Source: Burkholderia sp. 9120
Lineage (GTDB): Bacteria; Pseudomonadota; Gammaproteobacteria; Burkholderiales; Burkholderiaceae
NCBI RefSeq assembly: GCF_000745015.1
Contig: NZ_JQNA01000002.1
Coordinates: forward strand, 868,001-932,000
Reading direction: 5' to 3'
Length of the DNA stretch: 64,000 nt
Shown here: positions 54,603 to 62,320 of the stretch, piece by piece
Layout of the letters: each line of letters begins with the position of its first letter
Numbering within the stretch: the stretch's first letter is position 1
Notes under the pieces: generated by a model
Told to the model about the DNA's origin: nothing
The model's database searches: none
Seen by the model: the letters and a program-made list of their open reading frames with translations, nothing else
Program-made: the position numbers and the translations under genes

Positions 54603-54686
54603 CCCCGGTGCGCGCGTCAGCGCTCGTTGCGGCTTCATTGCAATAATTGCCACACGGTATTGCAATAGTTGCTGCGCGCACCGGGG
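54603..54686. repeat. Inverted repeat enclosing two ATTGCAATA direct repeats
   Basis: CCCCGGTGCGCGC at 54603-54615 and GCGCGCACCGGGG at 54674-54686 are perfect 13-bp inverted repeats. They enclose ATTGCAATAATTGC (54637-54650) and ATTGCAATAGTTGC (54659-54672), 22 bp apart. It lies between the convergent ends of the DUF1328 and GNAT genes and could be a bidirectional terminator or a small mobile remnant. Confidence 0.7.
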
Positions 54687-54708
54687 CTTATTCTTTTCAG
54701 CGCATCGT

Positions 54709-55347
54709 TCAAGCGGCGCGCGCGACCGGCGCCGGCACACTCAATCGATGCGACCAGTTAGCCAGCGTACGCGTCGCCACCGGCGGCTTGCTCAGGATCG
54801 CGCTGTCGTACTGCTTGCCGTCGAAGCGCACGAAATCGACGATCCGAAACCCCTGCCCACGATAGAACGCGATCAGATGCGCGGCCGGCTGCGGCGTATC
54901 GAGCGCGAGCTCCGCATAACCGCGCGTCGCGGCCCAATGATCGGCGAACGCAATCAGCAAGGTGCCGATACCGCGCGCCTGCCACGCGGGTTCCACGGCG
55001 AACTGCCGCAAGCTGGCGATATCGTCGCGCCGGTAGAGCTCGCAGGAAGATTCACGCTCCGGCGCATAGAGCGTCATCGTGCCGACGAGGCGGCCCTCGC
55101 ACACCGCGACGTAGCAGTCGCCGCGCGTGGCGCGCGAGCGGGTGGTGTCGACCGTCTGGTTTACACAGGTGCAATTGAGACCGGCCTGGCCTAGCGGTGC
55201 AAAGGCGCGATGCAGCAACGCCGTCAACGCGACAAATGAATCGCGCGCCGGATCGAAGCGGCGCAATTCGACACGGCCGACGCCGTGATACACGTAGTCG
55301 ATACGAACGGATTGCTGCTGCGTTGCACGTCGCTTCACGGTGAGCAC
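54709..55347 (-). CDS. GNAT-family N-acetyltransferase
   Basis: 212 residues. The acetyl-CoA motif A is readable as LRQFAVEPAWQARGIGTLLI, with the Q/R-x-x-G-x-G/A core, followed by an aromatic C-terminal strand region. The N-terminal 30 residues are basic and may start later. Substrate unknown; no operon partner. It converges with DUF1328 across a repeat element. Confidence 0.88.
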   Translation of the reverse strand: MLTVKRRATQQQSVRIDYVYHGVGRVELRRFDPARDSFVALTALLHRAFAPLGQAGLNCTCVNQTVDTTRSRATRGDCYVAVCEGRLVGTMTLYAPERESSCELYRRDDIASLRQFAVEPAWQARGIGTLLIAFADHWAATRGYAELALDTPQPAAHLIAFYRGQGFRIVDFVRFDGKQYDSAILSKPPVATRTLANWSHRLSVPAPVARAA

Positions 55348-55418
55348 CTCAGGCTTGTCAGGATGCTCGAAGTGTAGATTTGGGGTAGCAGCGTCTCAAG
55401 AAAAAATGTCGTAAAAAC

Positions 55419-56291
55419 TCACTGAGGACCGAGATGCAACTCCTCGCATAGAAACGTGTGCAAGGTTTGAACCGCGGCCGCATGCTTGCCCGGCACTTGC
55501 CGCATGAAGAGCCCAAAGTCCGCCGTGGGCGCATCGGGCAAACCGTCGGCCTGACCGAGCACGCGCATCGACTCCGGCCGGATATTGCCGTCGAGCAGCA
55601 CCGACACGCCCAGCCCCGCCTCCACCGCCGACTGCACCGCGGGCAAACTGGTGCTGGTGCAGACAATGCGCCACGCGATCCCCGCGCGCCGCAGCGCGGT
55701 CAGCACCAGTTGCTGCCACAGACATGTGCCACCAAACGCCACCACCGGCAACAGCGCGTCCGGCTCGCGACTGAAGCCGCGCGCACCGACCCAGAAGAGC
55801 GGCTGGGTCCACGTGAGCAGCGGCGTCGCATCGATCAGCGCGGGATCGCCGACCACCACGTCGAGACCGCCCTCGCCGAGCCGGTTCGACAACGCCTCGC
55901 TACTGTCGACGACAATCTCCAGCGCCACCTGCGGATACGCCGTCGAAAAGCGCCGCAACGCGCGCGGCAGACGTCCGACCGCGATGTCTTCAAGCATGCC
56001 GAGGCGCACGCTGCCGGAGACTTGCCCCGCACTCAACGCGCGCCGTGCATCGGCGCCCGCCCCGAGGATGGTATGCGCGTACGGCAACAACACATGCCCG
56101 GCCTCGGTGAGTTGCACGCCACGCGGCGAGCGGTCGAGCAAACGCTGCCCAAGCTCCTCCTCCAGCCGTTTCAACTGCATGCTGACGGCCGCCTGGGTGC
56201 GCGCGAGACGTGCGGCCGCCACGCCCACCGCGCCGGTTTCCGCCACGGTCACAAACGCGCGCAGCAGACTGCTGTCCAGATCTCGGGTCAT
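55419..56291 (-). CDS. LysR-type regulator divergent from EamA transporter
   Basis: 290 residues from the ATG at 56291, chosen for AGGAAA upstream. The HTH at about 5-62 (ARTQAAVSMQLKRLEEELGQRLLDR) is followed by a substrate-binding domain to the end. It belongs to the branch often divergent from small-molecule exporters. The 108-bp gap to the EamA gene probably holds the shared operator. Confidence 0.92.
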   Translation of the reverse strand: MTRDLDSSLLRAFVTVAETGAVGVAAARLARTQAAVSMQLKRLEEELGQRLLDRSPRGVQLTEAGHVLLPYAHTILGAGADARRALSAGQVSGSVRLGMLEDIAVGRLPRALRRFSTAYPQVALEIVVDSSEALSNRLGEGGLDVVVGDPALIDATPLLTWTQPLFWVGARGFSREPDALLPVVAFGGTCLWQQLVLTALRRAGIAWRIVCTSTSLPAVQSAVEAGLGVSVLLDGNIRPESMRVLGQADGLPDAPTADFGLFMRQVPGKHAAAVQTLHTFLCEELHLGPQ

Positions 56292-56399
56292 CAGCTTTCC
56301 TGAAGTGGGCATAAGAAATATCAACTTATCTTAATACCCGCCACGCCGCTAAGATAGCGGCCACGAACCCGAACCAACGGCGATAAGCGACCTACGACG

Positions 56400-57287
56400 A
56401 TGCAGGACACCACCCTCCAACCGGCGCTGAGCCCCGCGCAGCCCGCGCTAAAACCCGCCGGCTCCCCGTGGGCCGCCTTGCTGTGCATGCTGTCGATGGC
56501 GAGCGTGCAGTTCGGCGCCGCGCTCTCCGCGCCGACCATGGCCGCCTACGGATCGCTCAGCACGACGTGGCTGCGACTGAGCTGGGCCGCCCTGGTGTTG
56601 GCTTTGCTGGTGCGCCCGCGCCTGCTGAGCTACTCGCGCGCGCACTGGTTCGCGGCCGGCGCGCTCGGCGCGGCGATGGCCGGCATGACCTTGTGTTTCT
56701 TCTCGGCATTGCAGCGCATTCCCTTGGGACTGGCGGTCGCGATCGACTTTCTCGGACCGCTCGCCGTCGCCACCTTCGCGGTGCGCCGCCTGCGGGCGCT
56801 GCTGTGGCCATTGCTGGCAATTGCCGGCGTGGTGCTGCTGTCGCGCGATCGCGGCGGCTGGATCGGCGAGCCGCTCGGCGTGCTGCTCGCCTTCGGCGCG
56901 GCGCTCGGCTGGGGCAGCTACATCGTGCTGATGAAGAAGACCGGCGCGTTATTCGCGGGACTAGAAGGACTGTCGGTGTCGCTGCTTGCCGCGGCGCTGA
57001 TCGCCACGCCGTTCGGCCTGGCGCAAAGCGGCGGCCACATCGCCGGCGCGCAGATCGCCGCCACGGCGGGGCTCGCGTTGCTGGTGCCGTTGCTGCCGTA
57101 CGCACTGGAAATGGTGGCGCTGCGGCGCATGCCCGCCGCGTCATTCGGCATCCTGATGAGCGTCGAACCGGCGATCGGCGCGGTGGCCGGCTTCGTCGTG
57201 CTGCATCAGCCGATGGGAGTCTTGCAGATCGCGGGGACGCTGCTGGTCGTCACCGCGAGTGTCGGGGCGGTGGTGGCCACGGGTTGA
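56400..57287 (+). CDS. EamA/RhtA-type DMT transporter
   Basis: 295 residues, with ten hydrophobic helices in two EamA repeats; the second begins near ALGWGSYIVLMKKTG and ends VEPAIGAVAGFVVLHQ, typical of RhtA-like exporters of amino acids or metabolites. It is divergent from the LysR gene, which likely regulates it. Substrate unknown. Confidence 0.92.
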   Translation: MQDTTLQPALSPAQPALKPAGSPWAALLCMLSMASVQFGAALSAPTMAAYGSLSTTWLRLSWAALVLALLVRPRLLSYSRAHWFAAGALGAAMAGMTLCFFSALQRIPLGLAVAIDFLGPLAVATFAVRRLRALLWPLLAIAGVVLLSRDRGGWIGEPLGVLLAFGAALGWGSYIVLMKKTGALFAGLEGLSVSLLAAALIATPFGLAQSGGHIAGAQIAATAGLALLVPLLPYALEMVALRRMPAASFGILMSVEPAIGAVAGFVVLHQPMGVLQIAGTLLVVTASVGAVVATG

Positions 57288-57335
57288 AGGTGAAGGCCTG
57301 TGCCGTCGCGGTCACGATCGCGGCTACATTCCCTT

Positions 57336-57887
57336 TCACGCGATGTTTTCCGCTTCATAAAGCCGCCGGCCCGCGGCGTCTTTCGTGCCTAGCGTCGGCG
57401 CGAAGTCGATCGGCCAGTCGATGCCGATATCCGGATCGTTCCACACGATGCAGCGCTCGAGTTCGGGAAACCAGTACTCCGTGGTCTTCCACAGACACTC
57501 CGCCGCCTGCGACAGCACCACGAAACCGTGCGCGAAGCCCGGCGGCACCCACATCTGCCGATGATTCGCCGCGCTCAGATACGCGCCAGTCCATTTGCCG
57601 AAGTTCGGCGAATTGAGCCGCACGTCGACGGCGACGTCGAACACCTCACCGACCGTCACGCGCATCAGGCGGCCTTGCGGACGCTGCACCTGATAGTGCA
57701 GTCCGCGCAACACGCCACGCACCGCGCGCGAATGCCGGTCCTGCACGAACGTGAAGCCGGGCGCGACGTCGTCGGTAAACTCGTCGGTGCTGAAGCTCTC
57801 GAAGCAGAAACCGAACTCGTCGCAAAACACTTCGGGCTCGATGAGCTTCACCTCCGGCAATGCCGTCGCGATGACCTTGTTGCCCAT
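57336..57887 (-). CDS. rfbC: dTDP-4-dehydrorhamnose 3,5-epimerase
   Basis: 183 residues, usual length. Cupin-like RmlC fold with the catalytic His in LRGLHYQVQ, RLMRVTVGEVFDVAVD, and the PGFAHGFVVLS motif. It makes dTDP-4-keto-L-rhamnose for cell-surface polysaccharide. It stands alone, without rfbA, rfbB or rfbD in the window, so it is either a stray second copy or acts with a distant operon. Confidence 0.95.
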   Translation of the reverse strand: MGNKVIATALPEVKLIEPEVFCDEFGFCFESFSTDEFTDDVAPGFTFVQDRHSRAVRGVLRGLHYQVQRPQGRLMRVTVGEVFDVAVDVRLNSPNFGKWTGAYLSAANHRQMWVPPGFAHGFVVLSQAAECLWKTTEYWFPELERCIVWNDPDIGIDWPIDFAPTLGTKDAAGRRLYEAENIA

Positions 57888-58007
57888 TGCCGCTGTACTC
57901 GTAAAAAGCCTGCCCGGCGCGATGACGACCGCCGTTGCGGCCGCGCCAACCGGTCATGAGGCGCACCGCCGGCGCGCCTACCCTCGCTTGCGCGAGTTGA
58001 AAGAACG

Positions 58008-59003
58008 CTAGACCTCCGACGCCACCCGGCTACGCGCGCGATATTCGGTCGGCGACAATGCCATCCGTTTGCGGAATATTTTGGCGAGGCGATCGCCGTT
58101 GCCGGTGCCGCTGCGCCGCGCGATCTTGTCGACCGGCAATTCGGTTTCGGTCAGGAAATTGCAGGCAATCCGTAGCCGCACCTGCAACAGATAGTCCGAC
58201 GGCGTGAGCTGCATTTCGTGCTTGAAGCGCCGCAGGAAATTGCGCTCGCTCATGGCGGCCACTTGCGCGGCATCCGCCACCGAGACCGGGCGATCGCAGT
58301 TCGCTTCCATCCAGCGCGCCGCCGCGCGGATCTTCTCGGCCACGCTGAGCGTGCCGCCTTCCGCGGGTAACGGCACCCACGTTGCGGCCATGCCGGGCAT
58401 GACGCGGTCGGCGACGCTGCGCGCCAGTTCCGCGCCCAGGTCGCGCTTGATGAACATCAGCGCGCTGCGGGCGCAGTCGTTACGATCACTGGAGGCGCCG
58501 AAGGCGCTGTCGGCCGACGCGCCCGCAGGGAAGCGATTGAGTTGCGGCCCGGTGGATTCGGTCGGCCCGGCGGCGTCCAGCACAAGCCGTCCTTCGCCGA
58601 TCGCTTCGATGGTCCGGGTACGCGTTTGCACCGAACGCAGCCAGCTGAGCAGCCGCTCGTCGTGCGCGGCCGTCTGCGCGCCCTGGCCACCGGCGATATA
58701 CAGCACGTCGAAGCCGCTGCCGTAGCGCGTGTCGATACGGTCGGTCCAGATCCGCACGGACGACGAACTGGCGACGCTGCCGCCGTCCATGGACAGAAAC
58801 TGCACCTCGTAGGGCGGCTCCTCGCCGGCTCGCGAACCCGCGAGTTCATTGGCGGTCTGGAACATTTCGATCACCGTGCCCGGCCCGAGCAGCCAGAAGC
58901 CGTTGAACAGCACCACGCCGATTCGCCGCGCCGCACTACGCACGTTCAATGTCGGCGTATGGAGCCAGGTGATCCTCGCGGTATCCAGGTGCATCTGCGG
59001 CAT
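58008..59003 (-). CDS. GlxA-family AraC-type regulator
   Basis: 331 residues from the ATG at 59003, with GGGGAAAG upstream. The N-terminal DJ-1/PfpI-like domain (about 25-200) has YIAGGQG, but no cysteine at the usual nucleophile position, so it is probably a ligand sensor. The C-terminal AraC HTH pair (about 220-320) includes SERNFLRRFKHEM and the PTEYRAR end. It is followed by rfbC 120 bp downstream on the same strand and may control it or the divergent 59764 gene. Effector unknown. Confidence 0.9.
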   Translation of the reverse strand: MPQMHLDTARITWLHTPTLNVRSAARRIGVVLFNGFWLLGPGTVIEMFQTANELAGSRAGEEPPYEVQFLSMDGGSVASSSSVRIWTDRIDTRYGSGFDVLYIAGGQGAQTAAHDERLLSWLRSVQTRTRTIEAIGEGRLVLDAAGPTESTGPQLNRFPAGASADSAFGASSDRNDCARSALMFIKRDLGAELARSVADRVMPGMAATWVPLPAEGGTLSVAEKIRAAARWMEANCDRPVSVADAAQVAAMSERNFLRRFKHEMQLTPSDYLLQVRLRIACNFLTETELPVDKIARRSGTGNGDRLAKIFRKRMALSPTEYRARSRVASEV

Positions 59004-59763
59004 GATCTTTCCCCAAACTAGCCTACGTTGTGGACCCCGATGCCCCGTTAGCGCCCATATCAGCAAAATGCGTTATTAAGATTGAAACCGCCGATAACGC
59101 CGCTTAACGGATTAAGCGTGATGTTAGCGGAATGCTTCGCTATAGTAAATTTGAAAAACAAATCCGTATCGAGAAACGCAAGGTATGAAGAAAAACATTA
59201 TCTGGCGTTTCATCCGGCAGACGGCCTGTCGCGGCGTGGTGGCGTGGCGAAATCCCGGTGCGATTTTGCCGTCTGCCTGCGCAGCCGCGTGCAGACTCGC
59301 ATTTCAGCCGCTTGGCCGCCGGCTGTACGCAAGCCAGCGTGGGTTTGATTTACCGTCCGGGGTGATTCACGATGCGGCGAAAAGTGTTTCAAACCTGAAC
59401 TCGACACTTCGCGAATAATGACAATCCAATCGCATTTTTATTCGCAAACCGGGAATTTATCTACGCTTCCATTGATACCGGCCCCGATATCATACGAATC
59501 CGTTCTTTAAGCATTTTTCAGTCCATTTCTTACCGACAGAAAATGTTTCGATATTGAAACATCCGGCGCCTTTACGTCTGACTTAAACGGCTTCCAATCC
59601 CCACGGCTCAAGAAAAAACCTCAGACGATTGAACCCTGCGGCGACGGGCAGGTCGTGCGGCGTTCTTAAACAAAGTTTCATGCCCCGATCGTGCACTTTA
59701 AGGATCGTCTAAGAATCGCGGGGCCATAATTTGGGCATCGTGATAGCCGCAAGGAGCAGAGCC
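59004..59763. other. 760-bp intergenic region, mostly AT-rich
   Basis: No supported gene. A 77-residue plus-strand frame at 59185-59418 is basic and lacks a ribosome site, so I do not call it. The stretches 59080-59170 and 59415-59560 are unusually AT-rich for this genome and probably hold promoters for the divergent AraC gene and the 59764 gene. AAGGAG before 59764 is a good ribosome site. Confidence 0.5.
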
Positions 59764-60138
59764 ATGACGCGCCCCATGAACATCGAAAGAGTCAACGAGT
59801 ATGGACAGCAGGCGATCCGCATCGACATTGAAGGTCGCGCGGTGCTGCTCGACGTGTCCGATCTGGACGCCATGATCGAACATCTCGGCGCACTGCGCGC
59901 GATGATGCGCCCGGAAGTGCCGAAAGAGCCGTTGCGCACACATCAATATGTGGTCGAGGTCGATCCCTGCTGGCACACCGAGAAGCATCCGCTGCACGAT
60001 GGCGCCGTGGTGTTCCTGCGTCATTCAGGACTCGGCTGGGCCGGCTTCGCGCTGCCGACCGACAGTCTCGCCAAGTTGCATCACGCGCTGACGCAACATC
60101 TGGAAGCCTCGCTCGAAGTACACGGCATGCTCAACTGA
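59764..60138 (+). CDS. Conserved-looking hypothetical protein
   Basis: 124 residues from the ATG at 59764, 7 nt after AAGGAG. A compact alpha/beta protein without signal peptide or membrane span, with an N-terminal strand-rich half and a C-terminal amphipathic helix (LAKLHHALTQHLEASLE). No domain I can name. A strong terminator-bearing element follows 60 nt downstream, so it is probably monocistronic. Confidence 0.75.
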   Translation: MTRPMNIERVNEYGQQAIRIDIEGRAVLLDVSDLDAMIEHLGALRAMMRPEVPKEPLRTHQYVVEVDPCWHTEKHPLHDGAVVFLRHSGLGWAGFALPTDSLAKLHHALTQHLEASLEVHGMLN

Positions 60139-60200
60139 ATATTGCGCTGCGCGCACAACAGCGTTTCAGAATGCGCGCGCAACGCGCCACCCATCCCACC

Positions 60201-60284
60201 TATACTGTGCCCAGCCGCGTGGCAGCGGCTACTTTCTTTCAAGTCTTTTTTCCGAAGCGCGGCTCCGTCCGCGCTCTTTTTTTG
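60201..60284 (+). terminator. Rho-independent terminator, possibly ending a small RNA
   Basis: AGCGCGG (60256-60262) and CCGCGCT (60269-60275) form a GC-rich stem followed by a C and seven T residues, a classic terminator. An earlier stem AGCCGC / GCGGCT lies at 60213-60230, and a -10-like TATACT at 60201-60206 precedes it. So a short RNA of about 70 nt starting near 60212 is possible. The rest of the gap to 60462 shows an AT-rich stretch near 60355-60395 and no gene. Confidence 0.75.
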
Positions 60285-60462
60285 TCCGCGCTTTCCCATT
60301 ACTTAGGTTTCCAGATGTTTTCACCCAGGCATGACGGTCCTGCGTAATCTGCATTGTTCATGAACATTTCATAAAATTAAAAAAGACTTAATCCACCTAG
60401 CTGTCCGGTTTTACTCGCCATCGCCGATGATGCATCCCATCGCCCTTCTCTACTGTTCCACT

Positions 60463-61386
60463 ATGAACCAGCTACAAGCGATGCGTGTCTTCACACGAGT
60501 AGTCGATCTCGCCAGCTTCAATCTTGCGGCAAGACAGTTAGGCATGTCCGCGGCCGCGGTCACACGCAGCGTCGGCACGCTGGAGGCGCATCTGAACATG
60601 CGTCTTCTGAATCGCACCACGCGCAGTCTGTCGCTGACCGACGTGGGCCGCGAGTATCTCGACGGTTGCCGCGCGATCATCGAAAAGCTCGACGAGATGG
60701 AATCGACGCTGCTGGAAACCACCCGCGACCCGCAAGGCACGCTGCGCATCGCGACGCCCATGACGTTCGCCAGCGCGGGCCTCGGCGCACTGCTGGCCTC
60801 GTATCGCACGCTGCATCCACGGGTGGACTTCGACGTCACGACGTTCGACACGCACATCGACCTGGTGGAAGGCGGTTTCGACGTCTGCTTCTCCGACGAC
60901 CGCCGGCTCACCAACTCCACGCTGGTGAGTCGATTGCTGACCAGCGTCGACGAAATCACGGTAGCGTCCCCCACGTATCTCGCGCGCAACGGCACGCCGC
61001 GCGATCCGGCCGCGTTGAACCGACATGGTCTGCTGACCGTGTCCGACGGTTCGTCGCGCACCTGGGAGTTCACCGACGCCGACGGCCTTTACCGCGTCAA
61101 CACCGGCAGCGCGCTCACCGCGACGAGCAGCGCGATGGTGCGCGTAGCGGCGTTAAACCATATGGGTATCGCGCTGCTGCCGTTGCCGATCATTGCCGAC
61201 GACCTCGCGCGCGGCGCGCTCGTGCCCGTGCTCGAACAGTTCGAGATCAACGGCGGACCTCGCCTGGTGTCGATTCTCTACTCCGGCCGCAACTATCTGT
61301 CGATGCGCGTGCGCAGCTTCATCGACTTCGCGGTCGGCCAGTATCGCGCGCCGGACCGTCAGGTCGCTTTGCGCGCGGTCGCCTGA
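60463..61386 (+). CDS. LysR-type regulator (CrgA/DsdC-like branch)
   Basis: 307 residues from the ATG at 60463, which gives the standard MNQLQAMRVFTRVVDLASF opening. The HTH (about 17-37, MSAAAVTRSVGTLE) is followed by a substrate-binding domain (90-295). It is 16 bp upstream of the response-regulator gene on the same strand, so the two are probably co-transcribed, an uncommon pairing. Effector unknown. Confidence 0.92.
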   Translation: MNQLQAMRVFTRVVDLASFNLAARQLGMSAAAVTRSVGTLEAHLNMRLLNRTTRSLSLTDVGREYLDGCRAIIEKLDEMESTLLETTRDPQGTLRIATPMTFASAGLGALLASYRTLHPRVDFDVTTFDTHIDLVEGGFDVCFSDDRRLTNSTLVSRLLTSVDEITVASPTYLARNGTPRDPAALNRHGLLTVSDGSSRTWEFTDADGLYRVNTGSALTATSSAMVRVAALNHMGIALLPLPIIADDLARGALVPVLEQFEINGGPRLVSILYSGRNYLSMRVRSFIDFAVGQYRAPDRQVALRAVA

Positions 61387-61402
61387 ACCGGGCTCGCGCA
61401 TC

Positions 61403-62077
61403 ATGCCCAAAATATTGACCATAGAAGATGACGAGCTGATCGCCCACGACATCGTGCGCACGCTCACCGCCAGCGGCTTTTCCGTCGAGGTGGCACGCAC
61501 TGGCCGCGAAGGCATGGCGAAGGTCATGGCGGGCGACTACGACGTCGTGACGCTCGACCGCATGCTGCCCGATCTCGACGGCCTGACGATCGTCGCGACC
61601 ATGCGCGGCGTCGGCATGGAAACGCCCGTGCTGGTGATGAGCGCCATGTCCGACGTCGATCAGCGCATTCAGGGTCTGCGTGCCGGCGGCGACGATTATC
61701 TGACCAAGCCCTTCTCGCCCGAAGAAATGTTCGCGCGCGTCGAAGTATTGTTGCGACGCCGCCCACGTCACGCGAAAGCCGAGACGCTGCTGCGCAGCGG
61801 CGCGCTGGAACTCGATCTGGTCCGCCGCAAAGTCATGCACCGGCAACGCGAACTCGACCTGCAACCCACTGAATTCCGCGTACTCGAATTCATGATGCGT
61901 CACACCGGCCAGGTGCTCACGCGAACGATGATTTTCGAAGCTGTGTGGGGCTGCCGTTTCGATCCCGGCACGAACCTGATCGACGTCCATGTAGGCCGCT
62001 TACGCAAGAAAGTGGACACGCCCGGCGAGCGTCCGTTGATCCGCACGATTCGCGGTTCGGGTTATCTGTTCGGCTGA
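61403..62077 (+). CDS. OmpR-family response regulator, intact receiver
   Basis: 224 residues. The receiver has acidic Asp9/Asp10, phosphoacceptor Asp52 (TLDRMLP), Ser80 and Lys102 (TKPF), all intact. The winged-helix domain (about 128-224) ends in the usual IRGSGYLFG. No sensor kinase gene lies next to it in the visible DNA, so the partner is unknown. It is the close paralogue of the degenerate regulator at 41307. It stands between a LysR gene and an RND transporter gene and may control the latter. Confidence 0.94.
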   Translation: MPKILTIEDDELIAHDIVRTLTASGFSVEVARTGREGMAKVMAGDYDVVTLDRMLPDLDGLTIVATMRGVGMETPVLVMSAMSDVDQRIQGLRAGGDDYLTKPFSPEEMFARVEVLLRRRPRHAKAETLLRSGALELDLVRRKVMHRQRELDLQPTEFRVLEFMMRHTGQVLTRTMIFEAVWGCRFDPGTNLIDVHVGRLRKKVDTPGERPLIRTIRGSGYLFG

Positions 62078-62104
62078 CGCATTCCAACCGTTGCGGTGAA
62101 CGAA

Positions 62105-62130
62105 CTTTAGCGCTGCCTGCAGCGCTAAAG
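62105..62130 (+). terminator. Strong stem-loop after the response regulator
   Basis: CTTTAGCGCTGC (62105-62116) and GCAGCGCTAAAG (62119-62130) make a perfect 12-bp palindrome 28 nt after the stop. No T-run follows, so it could be a terminator or a binding site before the RND gene. Confidence 0.5.
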
Positions 62131-62320
62131 TCGTTGCGGCACGCGTGCCGATGCGATGACGGACCACGCGCCGCTTCCTAAAACTAGTTTCATTTGATTA
62201 GTCCACGCCTGTTAGGCCCCGCTCTCCAGAATGCCGGTACCGGGTCGCGCCATCAGGGCGAGCCCCACTTGACACACGCCCGCGCAGATTCAATCGCGCC
62301 TCTGAACGGAGCAGCCTTCG

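Noticed and set aside
59185..59418. 77-residue basic ORF upstream of the 59764 gene
   Set aside because: No ribosome site, an Arg/Ala/Ser composition typical of chance frames, and no recognisable motif.
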